Positions 21,522-32,272 of a stretch of 64,000 nt of DNA are shown in pieces (position 1 is the stretch's first letter; every line of letters starts with the position of its first letter). The DNA comes from Viola odorata (taxonomy: Eukaryota; Streptophyta; Magnoliopsida; Malpighiales; Violaceae): assembly GCA_963691705.1 (NCBI GenBank), contig OY829542.1:28878579-28942578 (forward strand). The letters run 5' to 3'. The notes under the pieces were generated by a model. The model saw only the letters and a program-made list of their open reading frames with translations. It searched no databases and was not told the origin of the DNA. The translations under genes and the position numbers were made by a program.

Positions 21522-22656
21522 CCTCAAGTCAGGTTGATGTCGGGGAGAGGCCCCAAGCTGTTCTTGACTCTTCCACTCCTCCCTTGGGTCAAACTGGTAG
21601 CATTTTTGAGAACGCGGCTATGCCTCCACCTTTCGATAGTTCTCCGCCTCCATTTGGTTTAGAGATGCCTCACTTTTCTTCTAACACCACAGTCTACCAC
21701 GACGAGCTGTCGAAATTTTCTTCTTATCAGGCTCAAGCCACGTTCCAAGGGGGTGTCGCCTCTATTCGTCCTAATGAAACATTCATGCCTCAGGGAGGTT
21801 CTGCTTCCAACCAACCTCCTTCTCCCGCCACCGTGGTTTTTGTTCCTTCTGCTGCTTCCACACTTAGGCGTTTCGGGGAGGGGACGATAGTGTCCAATCT
21901 TATGGCCGATGTGAGCTCACATAAAGTCGTTGGGCCTATCACTCATCAGGTGGACATGACTACGTTTCCCAGCTCAGGAATTGCAGCTATGGGGGCGATA
22001 ACTCGACCGTCACTGCATCGTTCTTGGCTGCACACATGTTAACTTCTCCTGAAGAACGAAGCACTTTTGCTGCTATGGGAGACAAAGAGCAAGCCGATAT
22101 GTTGCGCTCCACGCTTTTCTCTGGGTTCCTCCAATCTCATCTTTATGCTGAGCGCGTGTCACAAAAGGCGACTAACCTAGCCGATTTTGTAGCCAAGCTT
22201 TCTCAAGAACAAGAGGAGAAACAGCGACTATCAGAAGAGCAAGACAGATATATGGCGGATCTAGAGGCAGCTAAAAAGGAGGCAAGGGAGGCAAAGGAAC
22301 ACTTAGCCACTGCAAAGGAACAATTGGTTGCTTCTAACGTTGCTCTGAGAACTGAACAGTCAAAGTCTGCCGCTCTCGAGGAGGAGAAAACGGCCTTGAC
22401 GGGAGAAAGAGCAGCTTTGATAGAAGAGAAAATGGCGGTTGAGGCGGAATTAGCTATCAAGAGACGCTGGTATATTGAGGAGAGTGTTTCCATCATGGCC
22501 GATTGCTTTGTGGAGGTTCACAGGGAGGGACTTTACGATGGTGAGGCTGTCTCTAACGCTTTTTTTGAGAGATCTTCCGGTCTTAATGACGAGGGCTTCT
22601 GCTTGGCTAGATCAAAAGGCTACCCGGAGCAAGAGATTTTGGACGACCAGCTATAG
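21522..22656 (+). pseudogene. Accessory gene B, 3' part (outer element)
   Basis: Continuation of the gene started at 4,854. The codon phase at 6,130 and 21,522 agrees once the inner element and one TSD are ignored. It encodes the Pro-rich segment (MPPPFDSSPPPFG), a conserved LRRFGEGTIVSNLMADVS block that matches the inner copy's RYGEGGTTFNFVADLS, and a coiled coil at about 22,150-22,470 rich in Glu, Lys and Ala. A frameshift lies near 22,000-22,030. The frame ends at TAG 22,654-22,656. The DNA after it to about 23,200 holds no gene; a run of about 15 T lies at 22,787-22,801. Confidence 0.75.
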
Positions 22657-23214
22657 GCAGGGGCTTATCGCCCTTTCATTTTGTGAGGATAGAGCGTTGT
22701 CTCTTTTTGTTATCCTTTATATTTTATGACCCTTTACGGGTTTTTGAACGACGATGCTCAATGATATCAGCTCCTGTTATTGCTGTTTTTTTTTTTTTTT
22801 GCGCGGCTGTTGCACCCTTGTCATCAGGTTCAACCTAGCCACCGCTTGACCGCACCAAGGAAGTCATTTCTTAAAGAAGCATTCTTCTTTCCTTGATCAA
22901 GAAATAACAAGTAGGTTTTTAGGCCCTATTGAGTTGTGCAACTCTTTCGCCGCGTCAGACATCACGATCTCCGCCATTCAGAGATTATCCTGCACATTCT
23001 CAATTAATTTTTGTCAGTAAGAGATATGTGATAATAGACACGAATTTCCCGTAGGGCCGATCCGCCGCCATTCTAGGGCACAGGTGTCACTTATTATCGC
23101 TTTCTCAACCAGCTCACTTCACTAGGGATTCCATATCTGGTTACTCGATGGGATTTCGCGATTCTTCGCCTTTCCAGGTTACCATGTTTGGCCGGAAAGT
23201 GCCTCTTCATAGTG

Positions 23215-23790
23215 AGTCGTCTGGTCAGGACAGGCCGTCACCAGGTTAGGATTTTTTACTTTCGGCGTTATCCTCGCGTCTTGGAATTGTACCCTCTCTT
23301 AGCGAGCCGTCTATATTAGTCCTGCCGCAAAGGTAGGATTTTTACTTCCAAGATGGAGTTTGTATCTTCCTAGGGTGTGCCCCTCCTTAATGAACCGTCT
23401 CCACGAGAACGTTTGTCCTAAGGATTAGGCTTTGTCACCTTCGGAAATCCCAGGGCGTGCCCTCACTTAGTGAGTCGGTGGATCCAGACCGACCATCACG
23501 ATGATAGGACTTTTCACTCCCAGGGGTGTCGGGATATGCCTCATCTTATGGCCCCACACAAGGCAATCACAAGGATAGGATTTCTCACTCCCAACGTTAA
23601 ATATCCAATGCGTCAGGGCGTGCCCTCACTTAGCGAGTCGGTGGATCAGGACCGACCATCGCAAGGATAGGACTTTTCACTCCTAACGCCAAATATCAAG
23701 TGTGTCAGGGCGTGCCCTCACTTAACGAGTCGGTGGATCAGGACCGACTATCGCAAGGATAGGACTTTTCACTCCTAGTACTGTTCTTTT
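23215..23790. repeat. Tandem repeat array, 3' region of outer Tat element
   Basis: The last two units are exactly 90 bp apart (CAGGGCGTGCCCTCACTTA at 23,616 and 23,706) and nearly identical; earlier units are more diverged and of unequal length. Each holds AAGGATAGGACTTTTCACTC. This is homologous, on the opposite strand, to the array at 12,640-13,095, so the array is a family feature that has been remodelled in each copy. Confidence 0.8.
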
Positions 23791-23903
23791 ATTATCCATC
23801 TGCACGCCTATACACAGCCACAAAACACAAGAAAGCTCATTACTCGAGTGTTAGTACAGGTCAAGGCTGGTGTTAGTAAAAGGTGCAGAGATAAATCAAG
23901 ATC

Positions 23904-25040
23904 TAGTATGATATAGTTTTAAACGAGTGATATTTCAGGAGTTAGACAAGGGGGTACCGTCGAGTGTTTCCAGATGGTACGCTCCTCTCCCGATGATACG
24001 GGTAACGCGGTATGGCCCTTCCCAGTTTGGACTGAGCTTTCCCCAGCGTTGACCAGTTGCTCGCTGATCCCTGAGTACTAGATCACCTTCTTTTAGGATT
24101 CGTTCTTGACCCGCCTGTTATGATAACGCGTCATCTTCAGAAGAGCTTCCTCTTGTAATTCAGGCAGTGCGTCAAGATTCCCACGCAACCTTTCCTCATT
24201 CAACTCTTCTCTGAAGTAAGCTACCCATAAGCTCACGGTACCAATCTCCACGGGCGTAACGACCTCAGTGCCGAAAGCCAGTGCGAATGGTGTCTCTCCT
24301 GTACTGGTTTTCACGGTCATGCGATATGCCCACATCACATACGGCAGTTCATCTGCCCACTTCTTCTTAGATCCTTCCAAGTTCTTCTTAACACCATTCA
24401 GGATGGCTCGGTTTGTCACCTCAGCCTGACCATTGGTCTGCGGATGAGCCACGGAAGAGAATCTCTGCTCGATTTCGAACTCCCCACATTGGTTTCTAAA
24501 GAACTGGCTGGTGAACTGTGTTCCGTTATCGCTAACTAATACGCGAGGAACTCCGAAGCGCATGATAACTTGGTGCTTGAAGAAACGCCAGATTTTATCT
24601 GTTGTGATGTTGGCAACTGCCTCAGCTTCTGCCCATTTGGTGAAGTAGTCCACTGCTACGACCACAAACTTTAGTTACGATCTTGCCTTTGGAAATGGTC
24701 CAAGGATATCAATTCCCCATTTCGCAAAAGGACAAGGAGCGATAATATCGTGGATTTGTGCAGCGGGTTGCCGGGGAATCTTGGAGAATTCCTGACACTT
24801 TTGGCAAGTTCGCACATAATCATGGCAGTCTCTCCGAATGGTGGGCCAGTAGAACCCCGATCGAAAGACCTGCGCAGCCATGGTTCCGCCGGATGCGTGC
24901 ATGCCACAAATTCCCTCGTGGATTTCGCGGAGGGTATGAAGACCCTCTTGTTCTATTATGCATCTCGCGGCTGGATGAGAGAAACACCTCCGTAGCAGTT
25001 CCCCATTAAAGTATGTGCACCGTGCCGCTTGCTTTAGCAC
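23904..25040 (-). pseudogene. Integrase, outer Tat element
   Basis: The HHCC domain (HEGICGMH ... CQKCQEF) is at about 24,930-24,780, and the catalytic core begins at VAVDYFTKW (24,655). The second Asp (SDNGTQF) and the catalytic Glu (NGQAEVTN, codon 24,422-24,420) are both kept. Breaks: a frameshift near 25,045, a TAA near 24,677 where the inner copy has CAA, a deletion of about 8 codons near 24,120, a frameshift near 24,093 and one TGA near the C terminus. No chromodomain is seen. Confidence 0.85.
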
Positions 25041-25795
25041 TTTCTTCTTCTCAGCGTATCCACTGGAGGTTCATCATGTTTCAAGTATTTTATGACGGGA
25101 ATTCTCCAGTCATTGTTGCTTTCTTCCACACAGAGCATCGCTTGTTCTTCCATGAAGGAGGGCACAGGTATCTCCCTGTAGTACACCCCCTTTGGTATGG
25201 ACGCCTCCGGACTTGCCCCGAGTTTAGCGAGATTGTCAGCCTCAACATTTTCCTCTCGAGGAATGTGCTCGAAGCTGACCTGTATGCCACATTTCTTTAT
25301 TTCTATCAACTCGTGCTTCACTTTGGCAAGGTATTGTACCATGATGGGCTCTCTAGCTTGAGAGTGTCCCAGCACTTGGTCTATTATCAACTTGGAGTCT
25401 CCGCAGACTTTCAGCCGCAAGTCTCCCAACCTCCCAGAGTCGTGTATTCCCTTGATTGAAATACTCTTTCCTATCCTGAGCCCGGCTAATAGCACTTCAT
25501 ATTCTGCGGCATTATTGGACAACGGCTGCAGGATTCAGATGGCATATCGCACATGGATACCGTGAGGCCCACTCGTGAAAATTTCAGCCCCGACAAGCTC
25601 TTGATTTTTGGCGCCATCCACGTGGATAACCCACAGGTCGGTGTAGGTCTCAGGGAAGGGAAGGTCCAATTCTTCTTTTTCCTTTTCAGTCAATTCTGTT
25701 AGAGGATCCGGCGTGAAAGTGCATTCCGCGATAAAGTCCGCCAAGATTTGAGCCTTCATAGACAGTCGGGATCGGTAATGCAACCCATATTATTC
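25041..25795 (-). pseudogene. Archaeal-type RNase H, outer Tat element
   Basis: A complete aRH pattern: VDGAKNQE near 25,618, NNAAEYE near 25,515, GDSKLIIDQV near 25,400 and EENVEADNLAK near 25,245, which give the four expected acidic positions. A TGA at about 25,537-25,535 replaces a CGA of the inner copy. The domain lies between RT-RNase H and integrase, as in Tat-lineage elements. It is preceded by the TAA shared with the inner element. Confidence 0.82.
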
Positions 25796-27228
25796 AAGTT
25801 CAAGAGCCCAGATTAACATCCTCCCCGAGGATTCAGGTTTTCGAAAGATCCTTTTCAGAGGTTGGTCTGTTACCACAACGACAGTGTGAGCTTGAAAGTA
25901 TCGGCTCATTTTCCGTGTGGCTTGTATAATGCTAATGTGATTTTCTCAATACGAGCGTATCTGAGCTCGGCATCTTTTAGGATGTGACTTACAAAGTACA
26001 CCGGACGATGCCTGCAATCGTTGTCTCGTACAAGGACCGCACTGACCACTTCGTCAGCAACCCCAAGGTATAAGTATAGGATATCGCCAGGTTCTGGTCT
26101 TGTCAGTACCAAGTCAGACGATAGGTAAGCTTTCAAGCTTGCAAATGCTTCTTCGCACTCTGCCGTCCATCCGAAAGTGGCTTTCTTTCGTATAACTTTG
26201 AAAAAAGGGAGACACCCCTCTCCTTGCTTAGAAATAAATCGTCCCAGAGCGATAACGCGTCCGGTTAGCTTTTGTACCTCTTTTATAGTCTGAGGAGATA
26301 TCATGTCTTGTATAGCTTGGACCTTTGACGGGTTGGTTTGAATGCCCTTTTGGCTGACCACGTATCCTAAAAATTTGCCCGTTTGAAAGGCGAACATGCA
26401 CTTTCGAGGGTTCAGCTTCATCTGATATTGCTTCATTACTTTGAATACTTCAACCAGATCGGATAAGTGATCTTCAAAGCTTCGAATTTTAACCAGTATA
26501 TCATCGACATATGCTTCAACATTTTGCCCAATCTATTATTCAAAGACCTGATTCGCCATTCGTTGGAAGGTGGCTCCAGCATTTTTCAACCCGAAAGGCA
26601 TTGCCGTATAGCAATAGGTGGCCTTCGGAGTGATGAAGGCAGTTTTCTCTTCATCCTCCTTGGCCATGGGGATTTGATGGTACCCGGAATTGGCATCCAA
26701 CGAGCTTAAATATGTGTATCTGGCAGCCTGATCAACTAACTGATCAATCCGAGGGAGTGGGTAACAGTCTTTGGGGCAAGCGTCATTCAAATCCGTGAAA
26801 TCGATACACATGTGCCATTCTCCGCTGGGCTTGGGGACCAGAATGGGGTTAGCCAACCAGGTGGGATATCGCACTTCTCGAATAAAGCCAGCGTCGAGAA
26901 GCTTAACAACTTCTTTTTCGACCGCCCTTGCCTTTTCAGCAGAGAAAGCACGTCGTTTCTGTTGGACCGGTCTGGCATCAGGGTTGACATTGAGTCGATG
27001 TTCTGCCACCTCCTGTGAGATACCGGGCATGTCAGATGGTTTCCATGCAAATTCTCTTTTGAATTTATTCAACAGTTGGAGCAACTGCCGCTTTTCCTCT
27101 GTGTTGAGGTTATCGCTAACTAGAAATACGACTCCGTCTACCCCGCTGACTGGGACATGAGTCATTTTATCTACAGGCTGAGTACGTTTTTCATCATTTT
27201 GCTCATATGGGTCCACCGTCACGCACAC
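25796..27228 (-). pseudogene. pol: Reverse transcriptase-RNase H, outer Tat element
   Basis: The linker and RT start at about 27,228. CIDFTDLND, DANSGYHQI and MPFGLKN are intact. Two stops in tandem (TAA TAG, about 26,538-26,533) fall where the inner copy has Glu-Gln, just before YVDD (near 26,500). RT continues in 26,436-25,906, and RNase H is present. A one-base deletion near 25,930 shifts the frame. TAA 25,792-25,790 closes it at the same codon as in the inner element. Confidence 0.87.
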
Positions 27229-27804
27229 ATACCTATCGCAACTCTTCTAAGTCATAAGCAGATAGCATTCAGCTGCTAACTTCTGATTTCCTTGGATTGA
27301 GACCACACCATCCCAGGACGGTTATTTCAGCTTTAGATGCTTTTGCGATATCGCCGCTCCAAAACGGTTGAGGAATGGTCATCCCAATATGGCATTATAA
27401 GGCAGATTTAGATCCACCACCAAGAATAAAAGCTCCTCAGACCGTTTGGAGGTATCTTCCTTGAAATATACGGGCAAGGTAGTCACTCCAGTCACTGGGA
27501 TGGGGACTCCGTCTACCCCAATAATAGGTTTTTTAGAGGGTGTAAGCTCGCTATCTGAACGCTTCAAGAGATTGTAAGCTTCCAACGAGAACAAGTTTAC
27601 AGCACTTCCATTGTCAACCAGAGTTCTTCTAACTCCATGGTTAGCGATAATGGATGTAATTACTAACGCGTCGTTGTGCGGATACACCACACCCTTCTCG
27701 TCCTCTTCAGAAAAGGATAATACCATACGATCCAAGGCACTTATCGCTTCACTCTTTATTGTCATGCCAGTCCATTTCTGCTTATCCCCTAGAGCGGGTA
27801 TCAA
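27229..27804 (-). pseudogene. Aspartic protease, outer Tat element
   Basis: Active-site VDNGSAVNLFS lies at about 27,615-27,585, followed by GVDGVPIPVTG and an ILG that ends at a TGA (27,381-27,379), where the inner copy has CGA (Arg of ILGRPFL). Further stops follow (about 27,325 and 27,252). The frame continues directly from gag after a TAG at 27,807-27,805. Confidence 0.82.
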
Positions 27805-29686
27805 CTATGCGGTTTCATCCAGATAAGGCGTGCCTCCCGCGATGATGTTGATGATAGGGACATCTTCATCATCGATTGTAAGCATTTCTCGGCCTTCTCC
27901 CGCAGGACCGGTGTTATGGCCTGGGGGGCGGGATGGTGCCGCCCTGCTATCAGCTACTCTATTTGTAGGGTTACTTTTAGCTTCTTCTCGTGTTTTCATG
28001 GCAAATTCCCCCAGATAGCCTTCCTCCACCAGACGTTCTATCGCCGCTTTGAGTTCTCGACATGCTTCAGTTGAGTGTCCTTTGGCTTTGTGAAATTTGC
28101 AATAGGCATTTTCTCTTCGTCCCAGGATTACCCCCGGTCTTACAGGGGCAGGATAACGGATGGGTAGGTTTCGCTGCTCCACTATTGCCAGTATTTCTGC
28201 TCGGGGTAGAATGAAGGAAGGAGGATCTGAATCATAAACTCGTCCCTTAGGAGGATCATTCTGTCGTTGGCCAGAGGGGTCACCATATTTTCCCTTTGAG
28301 GGATTGCCTCTTCTCCGATTAAATGTCTTGGGAATGTGATCCTTTCGCTGAGCGTAATCGTCAATGAACCGATCTTCAGAGGTAGTTGGGATTAGAGCGT
28401 TAGGGGCTGGAGGCATGGCGGGCGGCATGTTCTGAATTATATCCCTATTTTCTTCTTCTTCCATCCTCGCATAGTTGTGAGCTTTTAACCTTAACGCATC
28501 CAAAGTCGTTGATGGGTCAACCATTAAAGCTTCTCTGAGTTTTTCATAACAACAGTTTCGCTTTAAAGCTTCAATGGCGAAATCAACCATTACACCTGGT
28601 GTTAGCAACATCTCAGTGTCGAAATAATAGAGGAAGCTCCTCAAAGATTCCTGAGGTTTCCTGTGTAAGTCAAACAAGGCAGCAGCTGACTTCCTGATAG
28701 GGACTGTAGTGCTAAATCGACTCCTGAATTTAGATTCCAGCTGCGCGAAACTGTCAATAGACCCACCCGGAAGACCTTCGAACCACAAACATGCGACCCC
28801 TGACAAGGTCATTACAAATATTTGACACAAAGCCGCATCATTGTGGGTTTGAATTGCACAAAATCCTTCACTTTGTTAAGGTGAGAGATGGGATCTCTGG
28901 TGCCATCATAGGATTCTGAGGGGAGCTTTATGTGTCTACTGACCCTGTGACGCCTTATGCGTAGGCTAAAGGGGTGGCTCGAAGTATCATCAAGAATTTC
29001 CCGCGCCTGCCGAGGCGGGGATGCCTCCAAACGATACCTACGATCTCTCGGATCTCTGATATGATGTCGCCTGGGAGTCGGACTGTAACTCCTTGGTGAC
29101 CTAGTTCGATGTCTCCTACTGCTGGATCTTTCACTCCCTCTATTATTTTCATTTCTTCTTCCATCCCAACGACCTCTGTCCTCCCCACGCCATTGTCGCT
29201 CCTCTTGAGAAATAGGAAATAAAGGTACTTGTGGTATGTACGGCTCCACCGTCCTATGAGCAATCTGTACAAGACTGACTGACGCACTTAATGCGGGCAG
29301 CGTTGATGAGACATTCGCATGCAGCGGGGACGATAGTGGTCTTTCTGTAATGATTGATGGAGTGAAAACAAATTGAGACGCCACACCTGACCCAAAAGCA
29401 GCTGGTGTATATCTGCTAGCCAACTCTGTTAAGCGGTCTAATTGAGCACGAAGGGCTAAAATCGAGCTCGCGAAAGGGTTATTGACCTCGCTATTTGGGA
29501 CAAAGGAGTACTCGGCTGTAACATAAGCGCTCCCGTTGTTTGTGCGAGAGATAGATCTGATATTCCTGAAGGAATTTCTTGCACCGAGGTAGGAGCATCT
29601 GAAGTGGCGAAGGCAAAGAGTCATCTGCGGGTATCAAATAGAAGACTAGAGGACTGAGTCAACGGTGGATCAGAGTCAGAAGCCAT
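27805..29686 (-). pseudogene. gag: gag, outer Tat element
   Basis: It starts at ATG 29,686, 65 bp after the PBS. A TGA follows at 29,623-29,621, with frameshifts near 29,490 and 28,855. An Arg/Ser/Pro-rich segment at about 29,170-28,990 precedes the core (LWFEGLPGG, 28,765). A zinc-knuckle-like YCKFHKAKGHSTEAC lies near 28,105-28,061; it keeps the Cys that the inner copy lacks. It ends at TAG 27,807-27,805. Confidence 0.85.
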
Positions 29687-29750
29687 AATCTTCAAATTCC
29701 CATAAAGAACAGAGCTTGGCTATTAAGGACGCTCACTTAATTAAACCGAG

Positions 29751-29769
29751 GCTCTCAACGAAAGCACCA
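29751..29769 (-). other. Primer binding site of outer Tat element
   Basis: On the minus strand TGGTGCTTTCGTTGAGAGC lies three bases after the LTR. It differs by one base from the inner PBS. Confidence 0.75.
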
Positions 29770-29772
29770 ATT

Positions 29773-30300
29773 TGATAAGATTCGAGTTTCTGCGGGGACG
29801 GAATAAGGATTATGGCTGTCCGGAATCACTGTGGCTGTTGTCCGTGGTACCTGCAAAGCGCCGGAGGGGGCGCTCTGGCGTAGACACTCCGATGCTTAAG
29901 TTAGTATGGCTATGAAATTCTGCAAAGATTTTAGGAGAGAATTTGCTCTTACTTTAGATCTAGAATGGGGTGGTATTTATAGGCAGAAGAGAAGGTGTTA
30001 CCCAGAGGGGTGTTATCGAGGGGAGATAACGCCCAGGATGACATCACCAGGGTGACGTCATGTGGGACCCCAGACATGATATCGCTGGCGAGGTATCGCC
30101 TATGTGATGCTATCGGCCTTCCTGGGATAGGATGACGCCATGTGGGACCCCCCTCCCCCCGCTGATGTCGACTATCCCAGGGTGCACAGCTTATCGCGGG
30201 CGGCAACCGGGTGCCGGAGAAAGTCAAGGTCTACAGGGGTCTGCCCTTGTCCACGGGTGAGATGACAAATGTACCCTTGGCGTTTCATCAATTGTTATCA
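29773..30300 (-). repeat. 5' LTR of outer Tat element
   Basis: 528 bp. On the minus strand it begins TGATAACAATTG and ends TCTTATCA, with TATAAATA at 29,981-29,974. Ends and TATA match the inner LTR but the middle is diverged, so the two elements belong to different subfamilies or differ in age. The 5 bp outside (30,301-30,305, CTGCT) should recur left of the window as TSD. Confidence 0.92.
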
Positions 30301-30523
30301 CTGCTCACTCGTCTGGTTAGCATCGAGGGAACGACGACACTCTAATCTTCTAGGCCTTGAAGCTTGAAATCCCAAGAATTCCTTCAAAAATGCATATTTT
30401 CACTCATTTCCTCCTTTTGGCACTGATCTGCAATAAAGATGAGAACAGAGGTAATTTAGTAGAATCATGCCCAAGAAAAGGCTAAAATAGAGTGGAAAAT
30501 TATGCCCAAGAAGCACACTATCA
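30301..30523 (-). repeat. Partial 3' LTR of Athila-type element
   Basis: 223 bp matching 56,978-57,200 without length change, and ending (plus strand) in GAAGCACACTATCA. The remainder of this LTR must lie left of the window, on the other side of the outer Tat insertion. Confidence 0.9.
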
Positions 30524-32270
30524 AACATCCCCACACTGCCCAATGCTCGACCTCGAGCATTAACAAAATTGAAAACTACCTCATGTTATGACATACAACC
30601 TCAACCCCTTAATACACAGAATAGACAACTCTTTCGATAAGTTGCACCCAACCAAAACACACCCTTCCCTAGACAAGCACCTGTACCAGATTAATAGGAT
30701 AACGACCCTATCAATCAGACTTTCCCAGACAAAGCCTATTCACCAGCAGTCCTTATATGGATATGTGTTTGCACTCACGCTCGTAACGAAATATGTGTTT
30801 AGGTTAATCACTCAAAAATGAAAATAACACAACACAAGGCAAAGTTTGCACGTCAATCCGAGTACGTAGTACATATGCGAGGTCAATCTAGTGATCAGAG
30901 AGAACTTTGCAAAAAGAAAAAGAAAAAGAAAAAATAGGTGAGGGTATGACGGAAAAGAAAGAAAAGAGGAAAATAAAATAGAAGTAAAAGATGAAGGAAA
31001 AGGAGAAAAGAGAAGGAATAAAAAAACAAAGAAGGAGAAGACAAATCTGGAGGTGGAGGATTCCTTGGCTAGAAGGAAAGCGAGTCGGTGAGTAACACCC
31101 ATTGGAGAGGGCATGAAAGCGAGGGCTAGACGATGGCTTTGGAGTTCTTCTGTGGAGGAGATCTTTGTCTGCGTCGAGGGCACGAACTGATTGCCATCTG
31201 TTTCTTTTTGTGCCTGCTCTGCTTTTATTTTATTTTTATTATTTTATTTTTTTTGAATAACAGGCAGGCACGAATCTTTCTTCCTTGGCTCACTCTTTAA
31301 TTTCTAGGAGCTGGAGCTGGCAATCTTTGAATACTTCTTTGAGCGATTGCCTTCGAGGGCTTGATACTTGACTTTACTTCCCAACACTTAGGCTTTGTTG
31401 TGGTGAGGAAGTAATTTGGCGTTGCTGTCTTGCCCTCGATTTCTGATTTCCACAGTTGCCCTGTCTTGCCCTTGATCTTTATTTTTCTCCCCACACTTAT
31501 CTTCTTCAATGTCTATCCCTTGCCATTCGTAAGGAAGAGTGTTACTCACTTGCCAAGGAAGGATTAAAGAAAAAAGCTCAAGTGGTTAGAAGAGAAAACA
31601 AGGAGGGAATAGGTGTTGAGGGTATGAAAAAGGAAAGAAAGGGAAAACAAATGAAAATAAAAATATAAAAAAATAAAAATAAATAAAGAAAAACTGCAAA
31701 GTCTCTTCGTCGTTTCGTTGCTTTCCCCCATCTAATGGTGCCTATACCCAGGGATATCATGCAAACCTAGCCAGTGCCTAGTCAAGCATTAAATCACACA
31801 TGAATAAAATGGCATGAAGCTCAATGTGCTCATAGGGTACTAATTGTGACTACTGGTGTCTAGGGCATGACTAGTCATAAGGGCAAGCAGGTCAAGATGT
31901 GCAAGGTCAGACATAGATGCAATTAATGACAAGTTTCTTCTATGCATCAGAAGTCAAAAATGCATGTCAATTATGAGGGTTTCAAAACAGGGCAGTGGTA
32001 AAATTCCTAGCAAAGTCTAAAAATAAAATTCGTAAAATTTTTGAAATTCCATAAAACATGTAATCATGCAACACGCGGAAAATTAAACATGCAAACAAAC
32101 ACACAAATAAATCCCTCCCCACACTTAGGCAGCGCATTGTCCTCAATGCGAGAAGGGCACATAAAAGAGTTCCACAAAAATTAAAAGAGTACAGTACAAC
32201 GAAATTAAAGAAAAATGATGCAAATGTTTTGAACCCTCCTCGAGGGCAAGAAAAATTATTCGGTGGAGGG
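30524..32270 (-). other. Athila 3' non-coding region
   Basis: No gene can be supported. The stretch holds purine-rich tracts (about 30,905-31,060 and 31,560-31,700) and repeats of CCCACACTTA-like motifs (near 31,383, 31,491 and 32,118). The DNA next to the LTR reads GTGTGGGGATGTT on the minus strand and may be the polypurine tract. The long frames here are low complexity. Confidence 0.55.
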
Positions 32271-32272
32271 GG

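Larger units (their letters stand above)
1..30300 (-). mobile_element. Outer Tat-lineage (Retand-like) Ty3/gypsy element, 3' end outside window
   Basis: This is a minus-strand LTR retrotransposon. Reading down from 30,300 it has a 5' LTR, PBS, gag, protease, RT-RNase H, archaeal-type RNase H (aRH), integrase, a tandem-repeat 3' region, and then accessory genes on the opposite (plus) strand. The second RNase H and the antisense accessory genes point to the Tat lineage. The element is split at 6,131-21,516 by a second element of the same family. Its left end and 3' LTR lie before position 1: by alignment to the inner copy, base 1 corresponds to about 20,405, so roughly 0.6 kb plus the LTR is missing. 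The right end falls at 30,300, inside the 3' LTR of an Athila element. Pol carries many stops and frameshifts, so the copy is dead. Confidence 0.9.

Noticed and set aside
30588..31760. Several frames of 60-120 codons in the Athila 3' region
   Set aside because: They follow purine- or pyrimidine-rich tracts and encode low-complexity peptides without homology to other frames here.
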